From assembly GCA_964385635.1 (NCBI GenBank), contig CAYLPU010000005.1:1-64000 (forward strand): DNA of 64,000 nucleotides, written 5' to 3'. The notes beneath the pieces were generated by a model. It had not been told where the DNA came from and did no database searches. It saw nothing but the letters and a program-made list of their open reading frames with translations. Origin of the DNA: CAYLPU01 sp964385635 (GTDB lineage: Bacteria > Chloroflexota > Anaerolineae > B4-G1). The translations under genes were made by a program, and so were the position numbers. The first letter of the stretch is position 1, and every line of letters starts with the position of its first letter. Shown here in pieces: positions 16,887-24,499 of the stretch.

Positions 16887-17954
16887 TCACAGGATGCCGA
16901 CCTGGCTGTGATCGCCCAGCATCAGTTTGTACGCTTTCGGCTTGATGGGAGAACGGGTCAGGCTGACACGGCGGCCGATGAGACTATCCTGGATGCGGGC
17001 CGGGATGTCACGGATCAGGCTATGCTCCAGAACAATAGTCCGCTCGATCTCGCTATCCTCAATCACGACGTCGTGGTAGACCGAGGTGAACGGGCCGACG
17101 TAGGAGTTGATGATGCGGGTGCGCTCGCCGATGATGGTCGGGCCCCGGACCACACTGTTGATAATCTCCGCCCCCTTCTGGACAATGACGCGGCTATCCA
17201 CCTCGGAGTCGTGGTTTACATAGCCCTTGATCTCCGGCGTCAGTTCCTCAAGCACCAGACCGTTGGCCTCCAAAAGGTCCTCCATCTTGCCTGTGTCAAT
17301 CCACCAACCCCGGTGGACGTAGGGGTAAACCTGATAGCCGTGCTCCACTAGCCACTGGATGGCGTCGGTGATCTCCAGTTCGCCCCGCCAGGAGGGGGTG
17401 ATATTGTCCACCGCCTCGTGGATGTGGTGGTCGAACATATAAATGCCGACGAGCGCCAGGTCGGATATTGGCTCCTTTGGCTTTTCGACCAGCCGCATAA
17501 TGCGCCCATCTTCGTCCAGTTCGGCCACGCCGTACCACTCTGGATGCACTACCCGTGTGAGGACGATCTGGCTGTTCCAGTCGCTGGTACCGAATTGCTT
17601 GATGAGCCCGGAGATGCCTCCCTGGATGACGTTATCGCCCAGGAACATCACGAATCGCTCGTCTTCCAGGAAATCGCGACTCACCTTGACGGCATGGGCC
17701 AGCCCCAGGGGCTGCTCCTGGTGGATGTATGTGATCTTGACGCCCCAGCGACCGCCCCGTCCGACAGCAGTCTTGATTGCCTCGGCGGTATCGCCGACGA
17801 CGATGCCGATGTCGGTGATGCCGGCGTCGTAGATGGCCTCGATGACGCGGAAGAGAACTGGCTTATTGGCGACGGGGATGAGTTGCTTGGCATTGGTGTA
17901 GGTCAGTGGGTAGAGACGGGTGCCTTTGCCCCCGCTGAGGATCAGACCTTTCAT
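16887..17954 (-). CDS. rfbA: Glucose-1-phosphate thymidylyltransferase, long (RmlA/StrD) form
   Basis: A 355-residue nucleotidyltransferase opening with MKGLILSGGKGTRLYPLTYT, the G-G-x-G-T-R-L nucleotide loop, followed by FLGDNVIQGG and the substrate loop. The C-terminal ~110 residues are a left-handed beta helix (SEVDSRVIVQKGAEIINSVV...). This is the long class of dTDP-glucose synthetase rather than the ~290-residue RmlA. It would supply dTDP-glucose for dTDP-rhamnose used by the neighbouring glycosyltransferases. It is the last gene of the exopolysaccharide cluster; the space before the phosphoesterase holds short GTAACC-type tandem repeats. Confidence 0.88.
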   Translation of the reverse strand: MKGLILSGGKGTRLYPLTYTNAKQLIPVANKPVLFRVIEAIYDAGITDIGIVVGDTAEAIKTAVGRGGRWGVKITYIHQEQPLGLAHAVKVSRDFLEDERFVMFLGDNVIQGGISGLIKQFGTSDWNSQIVLTRVVHPEWYGVAELDEDGRIMRLVEKPKEPISDLALVGIYMFDHHIHEAVDNITPSWRGELEITDAIQWLVEHGYQVYPYVHRGWWIDTGKMEDLLEANGLVLEELTPEIKGYVNHDSEVDSRVIVQKGAEIINSVVRGPTIIGERTRIINSYVGPFTSVYHDVVIEDSEIERTIVLEHSLIRDIPARIQDSLIGRRVSLTRSPIKPKAYKLMLGDHSQVGIL

Positions 17955-17982
17955 TTTATGCTTCCTTGTGTCCTTTCTTTGG

Positions 17983-18642
17983 CTAGTATCCCCCCAGTAC
18001 TACGTCGCGTGGGGCATCGTTTAACACGGCTCCTATGACACGGACGTGCACTCTCTCCAACAATTCCCTGGCCCGTTGGGCGTGCTCTCGCCGGGTACGC
18101 CCGGCGCAAACGACCAGCAGCAGGCCGTCTACCTTGGTGCCCAACACGGCCGCATCGGTCACGGCGACGACGGGTGGCGCGTCGAACAGGACGACGTCGG
18201 CACGGGCCTTGAGTGCGGCGATGACTTCCTCCATCTTGCGTGAACCGAGGATGTCGGCTGGGTTGGGAGGCAGCGGGCCACTGGGTACTAGCGACAGGTT
18301 GTCCACGCCGACATCTATCAGCGGCGGGTCATCCAGTGCTCTCTCCTCGACGATCATGGTGGTCAGTCCCCGGTCGTTTGCGATGCCGAAGATCTCGTGT
18401 AGGCCGGGGCGGCGCAGGTCGGCGTCCACCAGGATGGTGCGCCGTTCTCCCTGCGCCATTGTGATCGCCAGGTTAGCGAGGACAATGGACTTACCCTCGT
18501 TTGGTGCGGCAGATGTGACGACCAGGGTCTCAATCGGTTTGTCGAGCGCGGTGAAGGTCAGGTTGGTGCGCAGCGTGCGGTAGGCCTCGGCTGCCGGGCT
18601 GCGGGGGCTAGTCAAAGTGATTAGATTGGGTTGTTCGACCAT
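17983..18642 (-). CDS. CpsD/CapB-type tyrosine-protein kinase for exopolysaccharide
   Basis: About 219 residues from the ATG at 18642, preceded by AAGGGAC; an upstream in-frame ATG at 18702 lies inside the preceding gene. A BY-kinase P-loop is seen as TSAAPNEGKS (Walker A, residues 43-52) with Walker A' LVDADLRRPG near 71-80 and a Walker B VVLFDAPP. Such kinases control polymer length with a separate Wzz-like membrane activator, encoded here just upstream. The C-terminus has few tyrosines, unlike typical clusters, so autophosphorylation may be limited. Confidence 0.87.
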   Translation of the reverse strand: MVEQPNLITLTSPRSPAAEAYRTLRTNLTFTALDKPIETLVVTSAAPNEGKSIVLANLAITMAQGERRTILVDADLRRPGLHEIFGIANDRGLTTMIVEERALDDPPLIDVGVDNLSLVPSGPLPPNPADILGSRKMEEVIAALKARADVVLFDAPPVVAVTDAAVLGTKVDGLLLVVCAGRTRREHAQRARELLERVHVRVIGAVLNDAPRDVVLGGY

Positions 18643-18679
18643 TGTTTGTCCCTTGGTTAGTTGGTTAGTTAGTGAGGTT

Positions 18680-19333
18680 TCACTCGGTGGGGGGGATGGC
18701 ACCCACTACGGTCAGGTTCAGTTGGCGCTCCACGTCCTGAGGAGTGTGCATGGTGCCTGCCTCGAGCCACTCCAGGAAGAAGATGACCACACCAGCGATT
18801 ACCAGTCCGAAGATGGCTCCCACAGCGGTGACAACCTTGGTCTTGGGCCACGACTGGACGTAGCAAGGCTCGTCGCGCAGTTCGGCGTAGACCCGATCTT
18901 CCTTGCGCTGGTCAGCATTCTTCTCGTTGCGCCACTGGACAAGTCGCTGTGCCCAGGTGCGGGCGATGTCGTTGGCCTGGTCGCCGTCATAGTCCTCAAT
19001 CTCGATTTTGATCACCATGCGGTCGCCCTCAGCAGCGAAGCGGGCCTTGCTGCGCAGTTGCTCAGGTGTCATCGGCAACTGCAGTTCGTCGATCACCTCC
19101 TGTGCCTTGCGATTTGAATCTATCACGGTCATATAGGTGCGCAAGAGCATTTTGGCTGACTGAGCCAGGCCCCAGTCCGGTCGCGCTGGTTCGATGATGA
19201 TCTCGGCAGTGGATGTGTACTCAGGATGCTGAAGTTTGCTGAAGACGAAGGCACTGCCAGCGGTAAATGCAATGGCAACGACGATAATCCACCAGCGCTT
19301 GCGCAGGATACGCATGTAATCTCCAAGTTCCAT
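18680..19333 (-). CDS. Wzz/CapA-type chain-length and kinase-activator protein
   Basis: A 217-residue protein with two membrane helices, one near the N-terminus (RWWIIVVAIAFTAGSAFVFS) and one near residue 180 (VVTAVGAIFGLVIAGVVIFFLEW), flanking an extracytoplasmic domain. The start MELGDYMRILRKRWW is typical of Wzz. It probably pairs with the CpsD-like kinase in controlling polysaccharide length and export. An AGGAGA ribosome site precedes the ATG. Its partner at 19437-20111 has the same architecture. Confidence 0.82.
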   Translation of the reverse strand: MELGDYMRILRKRWWIIVVAIAFTAGSAFVFSKLQHPEYTSTAEIIIEPARPDWGLAQSAKMLLRTYMTVIDSNRKAQEVIDELQLPMTPEQLRSKARFAAEGDRMVIKIEIEDYDGDQANDIARTWAQRLVQWRNEKNADQRKEDRVYAELRDEPCYVQSWPKTKVVTAVGAIFGLVIAGVVIFFLEWLEAGTMHTPQDVERQLNLTVVGAIPPTE

Positions 19334-19383
19334 CGTTTAGTATCTCCTCAGGGTAGCGGACGGTATTGTACCACCCTGAATGA

Positions 19384-19430
19384 CAAATGACAAATGAGCA
19401 AATAAGCAAATGCTCTTGGTTTGTCATTTG
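19384..19430. repeat. 11-bp perfect inverted repeat between the two wzz-like genes
   Basis: CAAATGACAAA (19384-19394) pairs with TTTGTCATTTG (19420-19430) around 25 A/T-rich bases, in a 103-base spacer. Direct CAAATGA/GCAAATG repeats occur inside. It may act as an mRNA processing or attenuation element. Confidence 0.6.
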
Positions 19431-19436
19431 TTCATT

Positions 19437-20111
19437 TCATTTGCGGGGTATCTCCGCCAATACGACAAATCCTAACACCTCCAACTCCACAGCCTCGTGG
19501 ACGGTGGGGTCCAGGTAGTGCCACAAAAGCGCCAGTGCGAAGCCGATGACCAGCGCCAGCCCGATTTTGATGACCGGTCCCATCAACTGGGTACGCAGTC
19601 CAGGGGGAAGCGGGATGGGCGTGGGCGCGTCTAACGGACGGACAACCGGCTCAATGCCCTTCAGTTGGGGGAAGTAAGCCACGCCGTTCTGGGTCAGTTC
19701 GGTTGTGATGGCGTCGGCTACTGCCACAATCTGCGTCTCATCAGGCCAGGTGAGGTAGACGACGAGGATGGACTGGGCGTTGTCGGTGCGGATGGCGGGC
19801 TGGACTGCACCAGGGCCGATTTCGTGGCCCGCTTCGGCCAGGCGCGAGGCTACCGCCTGGGCAAAGGCTCCGGTCTCCGCTACGTCGGCCAGGCCGTTGG
19901 CGATGTACTCGGAGGTGAGCCATGGGTAATAGCGGTCGTAGTCCTCGCTCAGTCCAGCCGGCTCCGTCCCCGCTGCGAAACGCATCACCACCTGGTAAAC
20001 TGACCCAGGTGGGGCGTAGGTCGCGGCGACGTATACGGTTACGACGAGCACTGGCGCGACGACGAGCCACCAGCGGCGGGTGAGGATTTTCCAATAGGTT
20101 CGTAGTTCCAT
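19437..20111 (-). CDS. Wzz-like chain-length determinant protein
   Basis: A 224-residue protein starting MELRTYWKILTRRWWLVVAPVLVVTVYVAAT (first membrane helix), with an extracytoplasmic domain and a second helix at about 185-205 (IKIGLALVIGFALALLWHY). A proline-rich stretch (PTPIPLPPG) precedes the second helix, as in Wzz proteins. Its 5' 73 bases overlap the end of the glycosyltransferase gene in another frame. Two different Wzz-like proteins in one cluster may form a hetero-oligomer; that is inference. Confidence 0.8.
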   Translation of the reverse strand: MELRTYWKILTRRWWLVVAPVLVVTVYVAATYAPPGSVYQVVMRFAAGTEPAGLSEDYDRYYPWLTSEYIANGLADVAETGAFAQAVASRLAEAGHEIGPGAVQPAIRTDNAQSILVVYLTWPDETQIVAVADAITTELTQNGVAYFPQLKGIEPVVRPLDAPTPIPLPPGLRTQLMGPVIKIGLALVIGFALALLWHYLDPTVHEAVELEVLGFVVLAEIPRK

Positions 20112-21187
20112 TTGACTGTTTCCTCAATGAATCTCATCAATCGCTGCTTAAAGACGCTCGTATCGAAGCGAGCGGCGTTCTGGACGCAGGCGCGTGGCTC
20201 CACGGCGTCGGGGTCGAAGGCGCGCACGGCGGCGGCCAATGCCTCTGGCGTCGGTTCGTGGAAAAAGACGCCGGTCTCTCCCTCGATAACCGTGTCGAGT
20301 GCACCGCCGCTACCGCAGGCAATCACCGGCCGGCCGACTGCCTGAGCCTGTACCGGCGCGATGCCGAAGTCTTCCACCCCCGGCAGGACGTATGCCCGGC
20401 ATCTCGCGAACAGATCCGGCAGGTCTTCGTCGGGCACCCGGCCCAGGAAGGTGATTGTGGGGCCTGCCAGTGCCTCCAACGGTGCCCGGTCCCGTCCATT
20501 CCCGGCGACGACCAGCGGCAGCCCCAGTTGATTGAAGGCCCGCACCGCCAGGTCAATCCGCCGGTAGGGGATCAGGCGGGAGACGATGAGGTAGTAGTCG
20601 TCGTGGGTGGCGGCGGGGCGGAAGCGTGAGGTGTCCACTGGCGGGTGGATGATGACCGAGTCGCGGCCATAGATGCTGCGGATGCGGGCCTGGATCTGGC
20701 GCGAGATGGCGATGAAGTGATCCACCTGCTGGGCGGCCCGGTAGTCCCAGCGGCGCAGCAGCCCAATAATGGGGCGTAGCGCAATTTTGAGTGCGAGCGG
20801 CAACGCCTCGCGGGCGGCGTATCCCTCGAAGCCCCAGACGTAACGGGTAGGGGTCAGGCAGTAGCAGATGTGCACCGCCTCCCCCGTGCGGACCCCGTGG
20901 CAGAAGCCGGATTTGTTGCTCAGCACGACGTCGTAGCCAGAGAGGTCGAGCCAGGCGAAGGCCAGGGGATAGAGGAGCAGGTAGGGCTGGTGGTGGTGGT
21001 AGATGCCCGGAAGGTGGTCCATCCAGGTGGTGCGGATGTCCCAGGCGCGGTAGGCCGGGGGCATTCCCTCCCGCCAATACATTGAGGTGTGGATGGGGGC
21101 GTGAGGGAACATCTCCGCGAGTGTCGTCAGGACATCCTCCGCGCCGCCGATCTGATTGAGCCAGTCGTGGACCAAAGCCAGGCGCAC
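20039..21187 (-). CDS. Glycosyltransferase family 4 (group 1)
   Basis: A 382-residue GT-B enzyme: N-terminal MRLALVHDWLNQIGGAEDVL, a linker, and the C-terminal nucleotide-sugar domain with YYLIVSRLIPYRRIDLAVRA and the acidic motif PGVEDFGIAPVQAQAVGRPVIA (E-x7-E type, here E...Q). It adds a sugar to the lipid-linked exopolysaccharide intermediate. The GTG start directly follows the rnhB stop. The last ~24 residues (NYEPIGKSSPAAGGSSS...) run into the next gene in another frame and look non-homologous, suggesting loss of an earlier stop. Confidence 0.85.
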   Translation of the reverse strand: MRLALVHDWLNQIGGAEDVLTTLAEMFPHAPIHTSMYWREGMPPAYRAWDIRTTWMDHLPGIYHHHQPYLLLYPLAFAWLDLSGYDVVLSNKSGFCHGVRTGEAVHICYCLTPTRYVWGFEGYAAREALPLALKIALRPIIGLLRRWDYRAAQQVDHFIAISRQIQARIRSIYGRDSVIIHPPVDTSRFRPAATHDDYYLIVSRLIPYRRIDLAVRAFNQLGLPLVVAGNGRDRAPLEALAGPTITFLGRVPDEDLPDLFARCRAYVLPGVEDFGIAPVQAQAVGRPVIACGSGGALDTVIEGETGVFFHEPTPEALAAAVRAFDPDAVEPRACVQNAARFDTSVFKQRLMRFIEETVKWNYEPIGKSSPAAGGSSSRQCSS

Positions 21188-21823
21188 CTATGCCTCCATC
21201 TCCCGCATTGGACGCCAGCTCATCCGGTGGATGGGCGAAGGCCCCAGGCAGGCCAGGGCTTCCTGGTGTTGCGGGGTGCCGTACCCCTTGTGGCGGGCGA
21301 AGCCGTAGCCGGGGAAGTCCCGGTCCAGCGTCACCATCAGCCGGTCGCGGGTCACCTTGGCGACAACGCTAGCGGCGGCGACGCTCAGGCAATGTATGTC
21401 CGCCTTCGGGAGGGACCGCTGGGGCAGGGTCAGGTCCGGAAGCCGCACGTAGTCCACCAAGAGCGCGTTCACTTGTCCATCCAGCCCTGCCACGGCGTGG
21501 CCCATCGCCAGTCGCGTGGCCGGGAGAATCCCCAGTTCATCCACCTCGGCGGGGGTGGCCCAACCCACTCCCATCACTTCCGCTACCTCCATGATGTGCG
21601 GTAGGAGTGCCTCCCGCTGAGCCGGGCTCAGTTGCTTGGAGTCGCGCACGCCGTCCAGCAGGCTGGGCAAGTCGGGACGATCGAGCGGAAGCACCACCGC
21701 CGCCGCACAGACTGGCCCAGCCCACGCGCCGCGCCCCGCCTCGTCCAGGCCGGCCACGTGGGCGTATCCAGCGGCGCGCAGAGCAAATTCCTCGGAGAGA
21801 TCAGGGAGTGGATGGGTGGTCAT
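21188..21823 (-). CDS. rnhB: Ribonuclease HII
   Basis: A 211-residue RNase HII with the first acidic pair in VAGLDEAGRGAWAGPV, the second in VDYVRLP (Asp) and the later KVTRDRLM with catalytic Asp. The C-terminal HKGYGTPQH is diagnostic. It removes RNA from RNA-DNA hybrids and misincorporated ribonucleotides. It is a housekeeping gene lodged inside the exopolysaccharide cluster, abutting the glycosyltransferase start with no spacer. Confidence 0.95.
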   Translation of the reverse strand: MTTHPLPDLSEEFALRAAGYAHVAGLDEAGRGAWAGPVCAAAVVLPLDRPDLPSLLDGVRDSKQLSPAQREALLPHIMEVAEVMGVGWATPAEVDELGILPATRLAMGHAVAGLDGQVNALLVDYVRLPDLTLPQRSLPKADIHCLSVAAASVVAKVTRDRLMVTLDRDFPGYGFARHKGYGTPQHQEALACLGPSPIHRMSWRPMREMEA

Positions 21824-21831
21824 CAGATTGG

Positions 21832-22467
21832 TTAGTTGGCTGGTTGGCTGGGGCGGTCGTAGAGGCCGGCGTGGCCGTTACGGCGGATGTGGAAAACCTC
21901 CCGCAGCATGTTCCACGAATCGCGGACTGGGCTGACGCGGCTGCCTGTGCCGTAGTACCAGTGAATGGGCACCTCGACGATGCGGTAGCCCCGCCTTCGA
22001 GCGATGTGAAGGATCTCCACATCGAAAGCCCAGCCGTCAATCGTCTGGGCAGAGAATAGGTCACGCGCAGCCTCCCGGCGGAAGCATTTGAAGCCGCACT
22101 GGGTGTCCTGGATGCCAGGCACGGCCAGCAGGCGCACGATGAGGTTGAAAACCCGCCCCATCAAGTGACGGTGCCAGGGCTCGTCGTAGCGCACTGCGCC
22201 GGAGGTCTCACGGGAAGCAATGGCGATGTCATAGTCGGAGAGAGTGGGCGGGAGGAACTTACGGATTTCCTCGATCGGCATTGCCAGATCGGTGTCACAG
22301 ATGAAGAGGTATTCTCCCCGGCCTTCGAGTATGCCCTTGCGCACGGCTGCTCCTTTACCCCGGATGGGTTGATAGAGCAGGGACACAATGGGGTGCTCGG
22401 CGGCTATCTCTCGTGCGATATCGGGGGTGCGATCGGTGCTGGAGTTGTCCACCACCAGCACATCCAC
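21832..22467 (-). CDS. Glycosyltransferase family 2 (dolichyl-phosphate-mannose synthase-like), 5' end disturbed
   Basis: The first usable start in frame is GTG at 22467, giving 211 residues, but homologous sequence continues upstream: in the same frame bases ~22468-22560 encode LLTIVIPAYNEESRLPETL, the standard GT2 N-terminus. No ATG, GTG or TTG exists in frame before a stop near 22627. An ATG with an overlapping +1 frame lies at 22637. A small indel near 22580-22600 would join them, so this is either a frameshift or a rare start. The GT-A acidic motif CDTDLAMP is present. The C-terminus (RPSQPAN) is encoded by a GGTTGGCTGG repeat. Confidence 0.75.
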   Translation of the reverse strand: MDVLVVDNSSTDRTPDIAREIAAEHPIVSLLYQPIRGKGAAVRKGILEGRGEYLFICDTDLAMPIEEIRKFLPPTLSDYDIAIASRETSGAVRYDEPWHRHLMGRVFNLIVRLLAVPGIQDTQCGFKCFRREAARDLFSAQTIDGWAFDVEILHIARRRGYRIVEVPIHWYYGTGSRVSPVRDSWNMLREVFHIRRNGHAGLYDRPSQPAN

Positions 22468-22647
22468 TGGATAGTCTTGTGCCTCGGCAAAGGCTACTAC
22501 CTGCGGCAGTGTCTCTGGCAGGCGGCTTTCCTCGTTATAGGCAGGGATTACAATCGTCAGCAGCGGATTGGTTTGGTCTATGGCTACGCCTCGGTTTGCA
22601 GAATCGGGTGTTGCTGCAGGGTGTTCTCAGTTCGCATGATACCCGTT

Positions 22648-23598
22648 TCAAGTGCTTTCGTCAACCCCGGTCAGGATACTCTCGAGATACGATCGGTCAA
22701 CGGTTCGGCTACGCTGGACTGCCCGACGCTTGTGTAGCATTCTGGGGATGCCCAGGAGCCCTGCCAGTTGACCGCGCAGTCGTGCCCGCGCCGCTGCGCC
22801 TCGCCAGGCTCGCTGCGCCTCGGCCGCGATGCGCAGTTGCGCCCGCAGGATGGCCCGCCAGTGGGTACTCCAGAGGTCGCCAGGGTAGTCCTTTGCCAGC
22901 AGGTAGATGGAGTTGCGCCCGTCGTAGGAACTGGCGGTCACTCCCCCGCCGGTGGCGCTCAATTTGTGGTAGACGACGGCGCGAGGAGCGTAGATGCACC
23001 GGTAGCCGGCCAACTGGCCCCGCCAGGCCAGGTCCACGTCTTCGCAGGAGAAGAAGAAGTCCTCGTCCAGCGACCCCACATCCTCCAGCATCGTCCGCCG
23101 GTAGGCTGCGCTCCCTCCGCAGGCGCTAAAGACGTATTCCTCGCGGTCGTACTGGCCCACGTCTCTCTGCCACACCCCCCGATTGCCAGGGATGCCGTCT
23201 ATGCGGTAGAAATCGCCCGCCGTGTGGAAGGTGTCGCGCCGGTCGAAGAGCAGCATCTTGGAGGCGACGCTCCCTGCCTCCGGGTGGCGTTGGAAGGCGG
23301 CGACTATCTCGCTTAGCCACTGTGGGTCGGCCTCGGTGTCGTTGTTCAAGAGTACGACGGACTCTCCCTGCGCGGCCTGCATCCCAGCGTTGCATGCGCC
23401 GGCAAAGCCCCGGTTCTCCCCCAGGGCCAGAACCCGCACCTCGGGATAATCGCGGGCTAGCAGTTCCAACGAGCCATCGCTGGAGCCGTTATCGACGACG
23501 ATAACCTCGAAGTCGCGGAAGGTCTGATGGCGCAGGCTCCCCAGACAGGTGGGGAAGTGGTGCGCGCCGTTCCAGTTGGGGATGATGACTGTAGTCAT
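22648..23598 (-). CDS. Glycosyltransferase family 2 (WbbL rhamnosyltransferase-like)
   Basis: A 316-residue GT-A enzyme: MTTVIIPNWNGAHHFPTCLGSL, acidic LLNNDTEADPQWL (DxD-like) and the downstream SLDEDFFFSCEDVDLAWR with the catalytic ED-x-D motif typical of WbbL-like rhamnosyltransferases. It overlaps rfbD by 4 bases, so it is coupled to dTDP-rhamnose synthesis, fitting a rhamnose donor. The C-terminal ~70 residues are Arg/Ala-rich and may associate with the membrane. Confidence 0.86.
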   Translation of the reverse strand: MTTVIIPNWNGAHHFPTCLGSLRHQTFRDFEVIVVDNGSSDGSLELLARDYPEVRVLALGENRGFAGACNAGMQAAQGESVVLLNNDTEADPQWLSEIVAAFQRHPEAGSVASKMLLFDRRDTFHTAGDFYRIDGIPGNRGVWQRDVGQYDREEYVFSACGGSAAYRRTMLEDVGSLDEDFFFSCEDVDLAWRGQLAGYRCIYAPRAVVYHKLSATGGGVTASSYDGRNSIYLLAKDYPGDLWSTHWRAILRAQLRIAAEAQRAWRGAAARARLRGQLAGLLGIPRMLHKRRAVQRSRTVDRSYLESILTGVDEST

Positions 23599-24443
23599 TT
23601 GAGGAACTCATCCAGCGCCTCCTGCCAGGGGCGTAACTTGATCCCCAATGCAGCAGCGGCGGTGTTGGCCAGGGGGGCGAAGCGCGGAGGGGTGGAGGCG
23701 CGCTGGAAATCGGCCAACGTGATGGGCTCGACGGGTATGTGTCCCCGCCCGCTGAGGCGCAGGATCTCACAGGCGAAGTCGTAGCGAGAACAGTATCCCG
23801 CGTTAGTGAGGTGGTAGACACCATAGGCGTCGGTGCGGATGAGCGCGGCGATAGCCGCTGCCAGGTCGGGCGCATAGGTGGGATTGCCTACTTCGTCGGC
23901 CACCACCCGCAGCGCGCCGCCCTGTGCTGAGCCTGTCGAAGCATCGTCGGCCAACTGGACGATCCGGTGGGGGAAGTTGCGCCCGCCGGGTGCGTAGAGC
24001 CAGGCGGTGCGTGCAATGTAGAAGCGGGTGAGCAGGTGGCGCACGAACCACTCGCCGGCCGCCTTCGACCGGGCGTAGGGGTTGATAGGGTGGGGCGGGT
24101 CCCATTCCCGGTAGGGCTCGCGGGCCTCGCCGTCGAAGACTTCGTTGGTGCTGACGTAGGCCATCGCTGTACCGCATGCTGCGCACGCCAGGGCGACGTT
24201 TTGCGTGCCCAGCGCGTTGACGGAGTACGCTTGCGCCGGGTCGCGGGCGCAACCGTCCACGTCGGTCCAGGCGGCGGCGTGGATCACCACGTCAGGAGCG
24301 AAGTCGGCGATGGCCGCGCCGATAGCCTCCCGGTCGGTGATGTCCAATTCCGGTAGGTCGCAGCCTGTCAGCGTATGCTCTGCCAGCGCCGCGTAGAGCG
24401 CGCGGCCCAGTTGTCCCTTGTGGCCGGTGATAAAAATGCGCAT
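23595..24443 (-). CDS. rfbD: dTDP-4-dehydrorhamnose reductase
   Basis: About 282 residues from the ATG at 24443, selected by GGAGGT 4 bases upstream over the track's earlier ATG. An NAD(P)-binding Rossmann start MRIFITGHKGQLGRAL, the catalytic YxxxK (NPYARSKAAGEW) and the substrate motif GNPTYAPDLA are seen. It makes dTDP-rhamnose from the keto-sugar. RmlB and RmlC are not in the window. Between two conserved blocks there is a short in-frame insertion (ASTGSAQGGA) encoded by the intergenic repeat CTTCGACAGGCTCAG at 23920-23942. Confidence 0.92.
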   Translation of the reverse strand: MRIFITGHKGQLGRALYAALAEHTLTGCDLPELDITDREAIGAAIADFAPDVVIHAAAWTDVDGCARDPAQAYSVNALGTQNVALACAACGTAMAYVSTNEVFDGEAREPYREWDPPHPINPYARSKAAGEWFVRHLLTRFYIARTAWLYAPGGRNFPHRIVQLADDASTGSAQGGALRVVADEVGNPTYAPDLAAAIAALIRTDAYGVYHLTNAGYCSRYDFACEILRLSGRGHIPVEPITLADFQRASTPPRFAPLANTAAAALGIKLRPWQEALDEFLK

Positions 24444-24499
24444 TGTGACCTCCGTTCTGAGTTCCCTCGGAAGTTTCATCAGCTCAACACGGCGAGACG

